A stretch of DNA of 23,687 bases from Ophiothrix spiculata (Eukaryota; Echinodermata; Ophiuroidea; Amphilepidida; Ophiotrichidae), in the NCBI GenBank assembly GCA_000969725.1, contig JXSR01S073651.1, one strand, 5' to 3'. A program made the position numbers and the translations under genes. Below are positions 8,613 through 17,092 of this stretch, piece after piece (positions within the stretch are counted from its first letter, which is position 1; each line of letters begins with the position of its first letter). The notes beneath the pieces were generated by a model. The model worked only from the letters and a program-made list of their open reading frames with translations, ran no database searches and was not told where the DNA came from.

Positions 8613-9271
8613 GCTTGTAATGAGCTTGTTAACGTGCGCGTATTAAGCTTGTTAACATGTTCGTAACACGCTCGTAACAATGAGCTTGTTACGTGCTCAT
8701 TACGAGCTTAATTTTTATCATAAACTTTGCTAAAATTCACAGTTCGTAATTTTATGAGCTTGTAGTTGTATGTATTTTCCGAGCGCATAATTTCTGAGCG
8801 TTTCCAAGTTCTAAAAATTATGAGCTCCTAAATCTATAAACATATGAGCAAGTGCAAGCTTGTACTTGCTCATTTTTTTAACAAGCTTGTAAAAATGTGT
8901 GCTTGAACTCGCAATTGATTACTTTTACTTAGAATTATGATCTTAAATGAGTTTGAGGCTTAGAATTTAATTACGGGCTATTAAGTAACTGAGCTCATAC
9001 AAGCTCAGTTAATGTCACTTGAGCAAAGACGTGCATATTACGTTCACATACGAGCATGTATTGGCTCGTTTTTATGGTTACATTTTTGTAAGGGGATACC
9101 CGGTCGGACGCCGGTGGTTATGTGACCATAACTGAAGACATTGTATACAAGCTGCAAGGTTTGAACTCGGAATTAAATTCTTGCTGCATGCTTCCGCCAT
9201 CTCTACAGCTCACAGACACCATCTGGACACCGGTCGGACACTGGCCGGTGTCCGATCAGTGTCTGCTGGTA
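8613..9271 (-). repeat. Foldback right arm (both blocks, uninterrupted)
   Basis: Reverse complement of 6381-6809 plus 7235-7457 without the insertions. It gives the empty sites for M1 (CATATG near 8842) and for the TTAA MITE (near 8632). It ends with TCTGCTGGTA at about 9262-9271, the mirror of TACCAGCAGA at 6381. Confidence 0.85.
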
Positions 9272-9322
9272 TGACGGCGTAAACACATTGTAACCTCGCC
9301 GCAAGGCTATGTGACAAGGGTA

Positions 9323-9520
9323 TCTGCCGGCTTTAGAAAGTACCATTCCACAACTCCTACTCTGCTTGATGACACTGAATATATCATTAACAACATGAAT
9401 AATGGTAAGACAACAGGTGGTTTATTCATTGATGCATCTGATTATGAACAACAGTCTTTTCAAGATCGGTCAATGGTTTGAGAACAGCCAACTCACTTTT
9501 AATATTAAGAAAACTAAATT
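9323..9520 (+). pseudogene. LINE-B RT fragment 2, with internal deletion
   Basis: The frame from 9323 reads SAGFRKYHSTTPTLLDD and on to TTGGLFIDAS, the GFRKxxST motif followed by the first conserved Asp region of the RT palm. The expected continuation, including the YADD box, is missing. After about 9445 the reading shifts to a QWFENSQLTFNIKKTKLVLY segment, normally found downstream of YADD. The catalytic core is therefore deleted, so the copy is dead. Confidence 0.85.
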
Positions 9521-9535
9521 GGTGTTGTATATAAA

Positions 9536-10430
9536 GTCAAAATCTACCTTTCTTCTAAACCTCTAAAATTTTGGATATTTTAGTTGATAAAATCTCTATT
9601 TTCATGCACATTTTGACCCTTTGAACCATTTTCTGCAACTTTTTATCACTTTAATAACAAAAACCTTGAATTTTTAAAATTTTGATTTTTTTTTTTTTTT
9701 TTCTTTTTTAAATAGGAAAAAATGCTACAAAATGACCAAAAAGTAGGAATTCCTACTAAAGTAGGAAAAGTGGTATTCCTGGTTTCTAGAACAAATAACT
9801 AAATTCTTAAAAGTAAAACTTCTTTGTTACTAACAATATATTTTAGTGAAGAGATCATGTTGTTAAGTGTATTTAAAGTTCCTAAAAAATAATGTTTACT
9901 TTTAAATCAACAGAAGTACATTTGGAATACAAACACTGCTGACAGAATCCTAAGAAATGAATTTTGATGGAAATTGTCTTTTTAGAGCAAGTGATATGAG
10001 TTTGTTTGTTTTGATTTTATTAAGGTCTTTCTTTAATTCAAAAACGTTTTCACAATTTTTCATACCAAGATGAACCATGGCTAATGCCTTTAAATTGGGA
10101 TAAACTTGAAAAAAATATTGCATAATCATCTTCTTCTTTTGGTCTTTATGTCTTGCTCACCTTTTTCAATTTTTGGTCATTTATTGACCTTATTTGCCAT
10201 GAAACTCCAAAAATTGGTCAAAATCATCAAAAATAAAAATGACACAACATCTGAATGAGTGTATTACATAAAAATTCCCATTCAGAAGTATTTTTTTTTA
10301 ATTGTTATTTTTAGCTGTTCTGGAAACCCTAATGGCCAAAAAATTTGATTTTTGGTCAAAATCAACATCACTATCATGTTCCTTGTGAAAATTCCTTTTT
10401 GGAAATGTATACTTTTATTAACTTTAAGCA
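9536..10430. other. Unassigned AT-rich sequence inside LINE-B
   Basis: This 0.9 kb separates two LINE-B pieces and has no coding frame. It contains a T-run (9685-9702), a 16-bp perfect palindrome (AGTAGGAATTCCTACT, 9742-9757) and repeated TTTTTGGTCA-type phrases. It may be another insertion, but I found no terminal repeats or duplication. Confidence 0.5.
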
Positions 10431-10439
10431 CTCTGTTAA

Positions 10440-10585
10440 AAAGATATGATCCTATGCAGAGATCCGTGGATTATAATCTCCGTCACAGAAACAGATTCTC
10501 ACAACCAAGGTGTAAAACTGAGAGGTTCCAAAAATCTACCATTCCATTTATCATTAACCAACTCAACAGTTCTCCAGATATCTGA
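10440..10585 (+). pseudogene. LINE-B C-terminal fragment
   Basis: The frame ending at a stop at 10583-10585 reads KRYDPMQRSVDYNLRHRNRF, then CKTERFQKSTIPFIINQLN, a pattern typical of the extreme C terminus of LINE ORF2 proteins. It is followed directly by a LINE-like 3' UTR and tail. The upstream junction is not resolved. Confidence 0.75.
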
Positions 10586-10663
10586 AAGATATCTTTTCCT
10601 GGCTTTGTATAGGTATATTAATTTGTGTTGCTCTTTGTATATAATATATTTTTGTATTTGTAA

Positions 10664-10740
10664 AGCCGACGCCCTTCAGCTTGTGCTGCTAGTCGGCTAT
10701 TTTGTACACCGTCAATAAATAAATAAATAAATAAATAAAT
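10664..10740 (+). other. LINE-B 3' stem-loop and AATA-repeat tail
   Basis: AGCCGAC (10664-10670) pairs with GTCGGCT (10692-10698) around a 21-base loop, followed by a tail of about seven AATA/AAAT repeats (10714-10740). LINE-A has the same plan: hairpin, short spacer, simple-repeat tail. Confidence 0.65.
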
Positions 10741-10811
10741 ACAAAATAAACTTCCAACAACGTAAAATTGAGTAAAGTGCTGTCCCTCGTAAATTGATAT
10801 AATATCATGAC

Positions 10812-11273
10812 ATGGGCGTCATTTCATTTTGAAGTGTGGGGGGGATCAAGGGGTGGAGCCTCCGGCGGGTGTTTAGTGGGCAGAGCCCCTTGGTAGGGGT
10901 CACGGGGCAAAGCCCCTGGAAGCCCTAGCGTTTTTTGCATTCTAAGGGTGTTCCTAACACATATTTTTTGTGGGTTCGCCCCCTGAAGCCCTAGCGCTTT
11001 TTGCATTCTAAGGGTGTTCCTAACACATATTTTTGTTGGTAATGTGAAGACAGAGCCCCTTGGTTGGGGTCATGGGGCGAGGCCCCCTGTAGCCCTAGCG
11101 TTTTTTGCATTCTAAGGGTTTTCCTAACACATATTTTTGTGGGTAATAATGAAGAAATTTGCAAATAAATAAAAAACGTGGGGGACATTTGATATTGTGT
11201 CCCCCACCCTTCAAAACGTGGGGGGGGGGAACGTGTCCCCCCCCCCCCCCCCCCCCCCTGAAATGACACCCAT
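10812..11273. mobile_element. GC-rich element with inverted ends and internal repeats
   Basis: ATGGGCGTCATTTCA at 10812 is mirrored by TGAAATGACACCCAT ending at 11273. Inside, three copies of a unit of about 55 bp starting GCCCTAGCGTTTTTTGCATT, then CTAAGGG and TTCCTAACACATAT (near 10922, 10988 and 11092), alternate with GGGGCAAAGCCCC-type palindromes. A long C-run (11237-11258) lies near the right end. Minus-strand ORFs here are proline- and glycine-rich repeat artefacts. The target duplication is not clear. Confidence 0.65.
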
Positions 11274-11398
11274 ACACTGCTGTTGGTTGCCTTATTTAGA
11301 GCCTCCTGATTCCGTTATATAATTTCTATGATACGAACCTCTTCCCAATTATTTTTCTTCCACATGCTAGTGTCTCATTAACACTTTTATGTGCTAAC

Positions 11399-11674
11399 NN
11401 NNNNNNNNNNNNNNNNNNNNNNNNNNNNNNNNNNNNNNNNNNNNNNNNNNNNNNNNNNNNNNNNNNNNNNNNNNNNNNNNNNNNNNNNNNNNNNNNNNNN
11501 NNNNNNNNNNNNNNNNNNNNNNNNNNNNNNNNNNNNNNNNNNNNNNNNNNNNNNNNNNNNNNNNNNNNNNNNNNNNNNNNNNNNNNNNNNNNNNNNNNNN
11601 NNNNNNNNNNNNNNNNNNNNNNNNNNNNNNNNNNNNNNNNNNNNNNNNNNNNNNNNNNNNNNNNNNNNNNNNNN
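11399..11674. other. Assembly gap (276 N)
   Basis: Unknown bases. The ORFs of X residues across it are meaningless. Confidence 1.
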
Positions 11675-11953
11675 GGCCTTGATAGCAAAAACCTACTTTT
11701 GACCAATACAAAATAAGCTTTCATGTGAACTTGAAATTGTACTTTAACGGGATTCTCTGGACAAAAAAATTATGGTCTGATGATTTTATAGGCACCAACT
11801 ATATTCCAAGTTAGCAATATACAATTACCTAAAAAAATAATTGATTAGTTTAATATCTGGCCTTGATAGCAAAAACCTACTTTTGACCAATACAAAATAA
11901 GCTTTCATGTGAACTTGAAATTGTACTTTAACGGGATTCTCTGGACAAAAAAA
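11675..11953 (+). repeat. 95-bp exact direct repeat beside the gap, offset 184 bp
   Basis: 11675-11769 and 11859-11953 appear identical (starting GGCCTTGATAGCAAAAACC, ending CTCTGGACAAAAAAA). The first copy begins at the first base after the gap. This could be a true partial tandem repeat extending into the gap or an assembly join artefact. Confidence 0.9.
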
Positions 11954-12224
11954 AATTTGAAATTGTTATCTTGATACAGTCAAATATAATAATATTATAG
12001 TTTAACCTAAAAATGACCAATGCACATTTTATTCAATCTTTAAAGCACATGAAGGTTTGATATGCTTTTAAAATCAGATGCTTTAAAGCTATATATCAAT
12101 GCACGTGCAGCTGAATTTGTTCAAGAGCTCTTGATGGCAGTCAGATATCCTTTGCACATTATGTAAAGGGGACAGTGCAAGGCTGCCTAACAGCTTCATT
12201 TTTTTTTTTTTGCTTTCTCCATTT

Positions 12225-12740
12225 CAGTTCGGGCGGCACTCACAATTCGGATACGTATCTGAATTTAGATACTCCGTATCAAAATTCTGATACCCGTATC
12301 TGAATTTGGATTAAAAACAGCTGAAACGGGATATCAGCTTAAATTAATATTCAGCTTTGCCATGCACAATACTGGTATGTATAAAAGTCAATAACATTAT
12401 CATCATTTGTCATAGATAATTCTAATGAAGTTTTGGCCAAATTATTTTGCCTTCTGTGATAAGGAGCTATCAGGACATGTTTCGAAGCTGTCCCGCTGGA
12501 ATTGCACAGATGGAAATGTTATTTTCCATAGATACATATTATCATAGATGCAAAAAAGATGTTCTACATGTACTTGTCAGCTTGCGCTATCGATTTGTTT
12601 CCTGCGCCAAGACAGGCGTATCAGAATTTCGGATACCCCTCCATATCCTAATTCTTATACAGGTATCACAATTTGGGTATAAAATGTAAGTGGGTATCCC
12701 AATTCAGATACGTATCCGAATTGAGAGTTCCGCCGAACTG
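12225..12740. mobile_element. 516-bp MITE with GATACGTATC-rich ends
   Basis: Left CAGTTCGGGCGGCACTC and then CAATTCGGATACGTATCTGA; right, reversed, CAGTTCGGCGGAACTC with the same continuation. This gives TIRs of about 40 bp. ATTT flanks both sides (12221-12224 and 12741-12744), a possible 4-bp duplication. Several further GATACnnGTATCnGAATT phrases follow inward on both sides. The ORFs at 12447-12689 and 12690-12881 cross it without protein character. Confidence 0.75.
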
Positions 12741-12744
12741 ATTT

Positions 12745-13107
12745 TCAAATCACCTGTACTTGAAGCTGGAATGAAAGAGAAAGAATACAGGCGAAAACAC
12801 CATTTTACTCAAAAAATCAAAACTCCTCCCCAATATCTCAATGAGCTTGAAACAAGAACAACAGCAATATATTGGAGGTAGAGCCCTAATTAGAGCCAAA
12901 CAATAAGGCCTTTACATAATAACCACCAGCTTTTTGCATCATTTTATGTTAATAATACAATGTTTAACCATAAAAAATAACATTTTCATATAAAAACAAA
13001 CTGTATATGCAAACATCCACCCATCCTCCCAAACCATGCCACAAACCCACCAAACCAACAACACAAGGACAAAAAAGACAAAATGGGGTACTATATACTA
13101 CAATTTT
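12745..13107. other. No recognisable feature
   Basis: AT- and AC-rich sequence. No paired repeats or coding frame seen. Confidence 0.5.
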
Positions 13108-13500
13108 GATTTTGGGACCCTTAAAGGTGCAATTCATGATTTTGATGTGACAAAAACCTTGCCTCTTTTCTAGCTAAATAAAAAGAAGAGTATAGCATAA
13201 ATGTTTACTGAAAATTTCACTTGATTCCGACCATTCATTTTCAAATTACAAGCTTTTCAGCATTTTGAAAATCCCCATAGGCTTCTGTGTTGTAATTATT
13301 GTCGGACAAGAAAATGAGACATTTTCTCAGTTTTCTCAAATATGCAAGCACATATGAAAGAATGGTTTGGGGATCATAACGTATACCAGTTGAGGATTCT
13401 TATAAGGTAAAAAATCTCGATTTTGATAGAGGTGACCTTGAGAATGAAAAGTGGATCATGAATTGCCCCTTTAAGGTACCTTTCGATATGATGGGTCACA
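13108..13500 (+). repeat. R1 MITE, right end only, interrupted
   Basis: TTTTGATTTTGGGACCC (13105-13120) joins, after removing the TTAA element, to GGTACCTTTCGATATG and ATGGGTCACA ending at 13500. This reproduces the right end of R1 at 1555-1602 and 2400-2447. The rest of R1 is not recognisable upstream. Confidence 0.7.
13125..13470. mobile_element. 346-bp MITE with TTAA duplication
   Basis: TTAA at 13121-13124 and 13471-13474. The ends AGGTGCAATTCATGAT and, reversed, AGGGGCAATTCATGAT form a TIR of at least 16 bp. The flanks rejoin into the R1 end motif, confirming the boundaries. TTAA is used by piggyBac and Kolobok elements. The ends lack piggyBac's CCYT, so Kolobok-like is the better guess. 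Confidence 0.85.
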
Positions 13501-13844
13501 TTTTAGCATCAAGCACTCAGAATTTGTGCCCTAAGGGATGATTTATAATTCTGCATAAAATCCCTATTGCACTATGTCTAACCTTATAACAATAGAACAA
13601 TGCATATCGAATAAATCCAATTTCTAAAAAGCCTGTACATTGAAAGAAAATGATGAATCGCATAGTCAATGGCAATTCTGACAACAAAAGATATCAGAGC
13701 TGCGCCATATCTGAGCCAAATATCAATGCATTAGTGTCATAATTTAGTGAAAAGAAACAATCAAAAATGGCTATTTATAACTTGTTAAGCGTCAAAGTCA
13801 AAGTGATAGGTTAGAACACAACTGTTTAGATTATGTCAATCTAA
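13501..13844. other. No recognisable feature
   Basis: AT-rich, no coding frame or paired repeats. Confidence 0.5.
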
Positions 13845-13846
13845 TA

Positions 13847-14104
13847 TGTGATGACTCACCCCGAAAAGGGGGACTTTGCAAGAGAATACTTTTCGAGAAA
13901 CTGGCAGAAATAGGCAGCAAAAAATAAAGAAAATAATTAGAATTTCAGGCAGATTTTCTGTTGTAAGATTTGATCGCCCTGATCAATTTCAACAAGCAAG
14001 GTGTCATTTTAAAGCTTAGCCTGAGAAATGTTGTAACAGATGAAATAATAAAATCAAAATTGATATCATCTGCGAAGTCCCCCCTTGCAGGGTGAGCCAT
14101 CACA
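13847..14104. mobile_element. M2 MITE (258 bp)
   Basis: Left TGTGATGACTCACCCC, then GGGGGACTTTGCA; right, reversed, TGTGATGGCTCACCCTGC, then GGGGGGACTTCGCA. These TIRs are about 36 bp with a few mismatches. TA flanks it (13845-13846 and 14105-14106). The interior has the AAGGTGTCATTTTAAAGCTT core near 13999. The right-hand TA is also the left-hand TA of the M1 copy that follows. The minus-strand ORF at 13945-14142 crosses the junction and is not a gene. Confidence 0.9.
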
Positions 14105-14106
14105 TA

Positions 14107-14546
14107 TGTGACCGTCCATCCAAAACCAGCCGTAAATGCCACCTCTTGTCATTTTCACTTTTTGAAATGATTATTTGCAAAGACCATGCTTTAAGAATTA
14201 AAATGACACCTTTGTGTGAAGTTAATTAAAATGAACTTCACACAATTTACAGAAGTTATGGTCAGTCAAAAGTTGTCAGGGAGTAAAATGTATAACTGAA
14301 ATAAATGCGTTCCTATATTTTCTGCTGATTGTCTTACAAATATGCAATTGTTTTAAAAATATGCAGATTTATTTCACATTTCCCATTGTTTTCTTGAAAT
14401 GAAACTTTGCTGGTATTGTAGTAAGCAAGGATTGTGAACCTGTCAAAAAATCAATTTCAGCAAATTACGACCGTGACATGTATTTTCACCTGTAGTGCAA
14501 AATGAAGTTTCTGGCATTTACGGCACCTACGGGTTGGACAGCCACA
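14107..14546. mobile_element. M1 MITE, copy b (440 bp, inverted relative to a and c)
   Basis: Ends TGTGACCGTCCA and, reversed, TGTGGCTGTCCA, flanked by TA (14105-14106, 14547-14548). The body is the reverse complement of 6810-7232 (TGAAGTTTCTGGCATTTACG near the right end, GTCAAAAGTTGTCAGGGAGT in the middle). Confidence 0.92.
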
Positions 14547-14548
14547 TA

Positions 14549-14847
14549 TTTGTAGGCTTGTGTCAACCCGTCACATTTCTTGCTTTTTGTCTCAGATTGT
14601 TATACAATTAATTGAAATCCTCAAAGAAGAATAAATGAGATACCTAGTGTGGCATATTATTATTATTGAAAATGTGTACGTTATGTTCATTTTTAAAACT
14701 CATTATCCCTTTTTATTTCTGTAAAAACCTGTTTGAACTATAAAAAAAATATTTAACCAATTCAAATTATACTTTAAAAAAAAACTTAATTCACACTCTT
14801 CCATGTGTTAGTCAAATTACTCCAATTCTCAAATAAAGGCCAAATCA
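14549..14847. other. No recognisable feature
   Basis: AT-rich sequence. One GTCAACCCGTCACAT phrase near 14563 recalls the R1/M1 ends but has no partner. Confidence 0.5.
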
Positions 14848-14849
14848 TA

Positions 14850-15102
14850 GTCGGCCTCCAAACAAAATTTTTCCTACCAAACATTTGGTCGTGACGTCAA
14901 AATGACGAGTGACTCCATACAAAATAACTTCAACACCGAGTTGAGACCAAATAAAATTTTGCGCTAGATTGCACATGCTATTGAATTGCCATATACATTG
15001 GACCAAATGTTTGCTAACCGTTCATACTTTAAGTTCGATGGCAAATATTTGGTGACATCACGACCAAATGTTTGGTAGGAAAAATTTTGTTTGGAGGCCG
15101 AG
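14850..15102. mobile_element. 253-bp MITE with long TIRs and TA duplication
   Basis: TCGGCCTCCAAACAAAATTT, then TTCCTACCAAACATTTGGTC and GTGACGTCA, is mirrored almost perfectly at 15053-15101, giving TIRs of about 48 bp. TA at 14848-14849 and 15103-15104. No coding capacity. The high arm identity suggests a relatively recent insertion. Confidence 0.92.
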
Positions 15103-15357
15103 TATGAATTCGCCTTAACAGTTTTTTAAGGAAAAAAATATTTGCAGTAAACACATTTCAAATAAATGTTTCACACTTTTGATATGGCTAATTTAATTGA
15201 CTGCAAATTTTGAGGAAAAAAATCATTTTGATAAAACATGTAAGACAAATGCTGCGAGCCATTTACTTGCAGGTGTTAAATGAAAGATGTTCATTAGCCG
15301 TAACTCTTGCATATTTAAAAAACTGTCCAAGTCCAAATACGTCATACAAAAAATTTT

Positions 15358-15428
15358 GGGCTCCCCGCTGATTCGAACCCCTGACCCAGGGTCTCCCGAT
15401 CCAATGTCCAGATATGCCAAATCACCGA
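15358..15428 (-). repeat. tRNA-like sequence, probably a SINE head
   Basis: On the minus strand a B box (GGTTCGAATC, complement of 15370-15379) follows a degenerate A box (TTGGCATATCTGG, complement of 15408-15420) at a spacing typical of tRNA genes and tRNA-derived SINEs. GGATCGGGAGACCC lies between. I could not fold a full cloverleaf with a clear acceptor stem, so a functional tRNA is unlikely. The tail of the presumed SINE would run leftward through about 15230, but no poly-A or simple-repeat end was confirmed. ORFs on both strands here are incidental. Confidence 0.6.
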
Positions 15429-15445
15429 GTGTGACCAGCCTTGGC

Positions 15446-15814
15446 TGCAATTTCGTACCCATTTTTATGCGCCGTCATTTGTGATTTCTGCCTATAGTAT
15501 TTTGTGGTACATAAGAGGATTTATAAGGGTAGACACTTCATTTATCCATTAGCTGGTGGATGAACATACATATTTCACAAACCCTTTTTTCATGTTTTTC
15601 ATGCAGATAAGTTAAGATGCATTAAGGTATTTTAGTAATATTTTGACAGGAACATAGAAAACTAGAAGATACTGGATATCTGAAGAGATTTGGACATGAC
15701 AGCTGCCGGAGTGAGGTGCAGGATTGTGCTCTTTTTGACGAAATGTCCTCATTCAATGGCAATACTCCATTCATTTTTTTCAAGAACGGCGCAATTCTAC
15801 TAATAGACGCAAAA
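15446..15814. other. Mostly unassigned sequence
   Basis: At 15532, after TA, the sequence GACACTTCATTTATCC resembles the left end of the 5017-5598 element, but no matching right end was found. The short minus-strand ORF at 15622-15828 has no recognisable motif. Confidence 0.45.
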
Positions 15815-16100
15815 CTGCACCTTAGCAATCTATCTATAAAATGTTATAATAATTCTACCACCTTGCGCTTGGCAGTTATTAATTTTTAATGATTTAACAA
15901 AAAATGACCTTTGACTCCCTTAAATGACCGCAGATATTTAAAAAAATATTTTTTTGTTTATCCATTATTTTTATGTTTATCCATGCCCATTTTCAAGCCA
16001 ATCAGAGCATTTTAAACATTTGTTCTTTGACCTTTTGGGTCAAAGGTCACCTACATTTATTCAGTATATTTTTAGTAATCTATCTGTGAAAGTATGCAGT

Positions 16101-16146
16101 AATGACCTTTGACTCTGCTGTTAAAACAGCAGGGTCAAAGGTCATT
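16101..16146. repeat. 22-bp-stem hairpin at the palindrome centre
   Basis: 16101-16122 and 16125-16146 are reverse complements with one mismatch and a two-base spacer. Each arm contains a TGACCTTTGAC/GTCAAAGGTCA motif. Confidence 0.9.
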
Positions 16147-16439
16147 TTTTTCAAAAATCATTAATATTAATATCTGCCAAGTGCAAGGTGATATGAATAT
16201 TCTACTTGCACATATAGATTACTAAAAATATACTGAACAAATGTAGGCGATCTTTGACCCCAAAGGTCAAATGTTCAAGTATAATCATGGGGGCCAAATG
16301 TCAAATTTATAAAAAATCATTAAAAATCAATATCTGCCAAGGGCCAGGTGGTATAACTATTCTACTTGCACAGATAGATTGGCAAAAATATTCTAAAAAA
16401 AATCTAGTTGATCTTTGACCCCCAAAGGTCAAAGTTCAT

Positions 16440-16452
16440 AGGTCAAAGGTCA
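16440..16452 (+). promoter_or_regulatory. DR1-type nuclear-receptor motif
   Basis: AGGTCAAAGGTCA is an exact direct repeat of AGGTCA with one-base spacing, the consensus bound by HNF4, RXR and COUP-TF type receptors. GGGTCAAAGGTCA variants occur at 16037-16049 and 16132-16144, and minus-strand variants at 15905-15917 and 16103-16115. Function is unproven, since the motif is part of a repeat. Confidence 0.4.
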
Positions 16453-16799
16453 AAAAAAATGGTATGGATGTACCTGAGCAACATAAAAATATTTCAAAAA
16501 ATTATCTAAAGTCATTAATGGGGGGAGGGGGATCAAATGTCATTTTTTCAAAAATCATTAAAAATCAATACCTGCCAAGTGCAATGCAAAGTGGTACATG
16601 AATAATAAATTGCCTTTTCTGTTGTTATTTCTTGGAATTTTGGTTGACTAATACTTCAAATGGGTTAGCAGGTGGTGTTTATTTATATATTTATTCTTAA
16701 ATCACTAATGCCAAGCAATTTTCCCTCCAAATTAAACAACAATGATTAACACAATAGAAAAAATTGCATCCGAGTTTCCAATTTGTTTAAAAAAAGAAT

Positions 16800-17090
16800 G
16801 TTTACACTTGCAAACACTTTTTAAATATCTCTATAGTTAAATTGTGAAGTAATTGTGCTAAAGCAACACAACACAAGCTAATTTAAAAGCTTAAGATAAA
16901 CTACATAATACTTTAGAGATTTGAATTCTGCAGCAGCCTGAATAGACCGACTTTGCATCAATAAAACATATCTCGGATCTGTACGATAGAGGCTACCTTG
17001 AAACTACAGTGAGTCATTAGTGTCTGCAATTATCAAGCCAGACAGTTTTATTTCTAGAGACTGTAAATTCTGGACATGTTTAAAGGTGCA
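16800..17090 (+). repeat. Repeat A, copy 1
   Basis: It shares with copies 2 and 3 the phrases AGCTAATTTAAAAGCTTAAG, GACTTTGCATCAATAAA, GGCTACCTTGAAACTACAG and GTGTCTGCAATTATCAAGC. It carries no M1 insertion (empty site near 16900) and is cut at 17091 by a Tc1-like MITE. The class is unknown, with no terminal repeats or ORF seen. Confidence 0.75.
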
Positions 17091-17092
17091 TA

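Larger units (their letters stand above)
6223..9320. mobile_element. Foldback-type element with long inverted arms and inverted 22-bp arrays
   Basis: The outer ends CCCTGGTCACATA (6223) and, reversed, CCCTTGTCACATA (9320) are inverted. Nearly continuous inverted arms then run inward: 6381-6809 pairs with 8842-9271, and 7235-7457 with 8613-8841. Next come oppositely oriented 22-bp tandem arrays (7622-7925 and 8218-8512) around a unique centre of about 290 bp. The arms are packed with GAGCTC/ACGAGCTCGT palindromes. Three insertions break the symmetry: M1 (6810-7232), a TTAA MITE (7458-7595) and an M2 fragment (8534-8611). The left outer segment (6223-6380) is about 110 bp longer than the right one and contains a single 22-bp unit at 6359-6380. 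No transposase is visible. The layout resembles foldback/TU elements. The target duplication could not be read. Confidence 0.8.
6165..10740 (+). mobile_element. LINE-B: degenerate LINE split by a foldback element
   Basis: Three separated pieces read as one LINE in the same order and strand: an RT segment at 6168-6222 (TNQMYDFFTNNHLLHQC), its direct continuation at 9323-9520 (GFRKYHST onward), and a C-terminal segment at about 10440-10585 with YNLRHRNRF and KTERFQKSTIPF. A 3' UTR, stem-loop and AATA-repeat tail follow. The foldback element fills 6223-9320, and about 0.9 kb of unassigned sequence fills 9536-10430. The 5' part is truncated near 6165. It is a different family from LINE-A, judging by C terminus and tail. 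Confidence 0.8.
15815..16620. repeat. Palindromic repeat block with GGTCAAAGGTCA motifs
   Basis: A diverged palindrome centred at about 16123. The left half (AATCTATCTATAAAATG, CTACCACCTTGCGCTTGGCA) is mirrored on the right (TGCCAAGTGCAAGGTG near 16177, TGCCAAGGGCCAGGTGG near 16336, and a third partial copy near 16572), with a period of about 160-235 bp on the right side. GGTCAAAGGTCA or close variants recur in most units. No ORF. Confidence 0.8.

Noticed and set aside
10824-11277. Proline- and glycine-rich minus-strand ORFs
   Set aside because: Products of the GC-rich internal repeats and the C-run of the 10812-11273 element.
11326-11724. ORFs containing long X stretches
   Set aside because: They are open only because the assembly gap has no stop codons.
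12447-12881. Two adjacent plus-strand ORFs of 80 and 63 codons
   Set aside because: They lie across the interior and right TIR of a MITE and carry no motif.
15358-15428. Functional tRNA gene
   Set aside because: A and B boxes are present, but the A box is degenerate and no convincing acceptor stem or anticodon arm could be formed. A SINE head is more likely.
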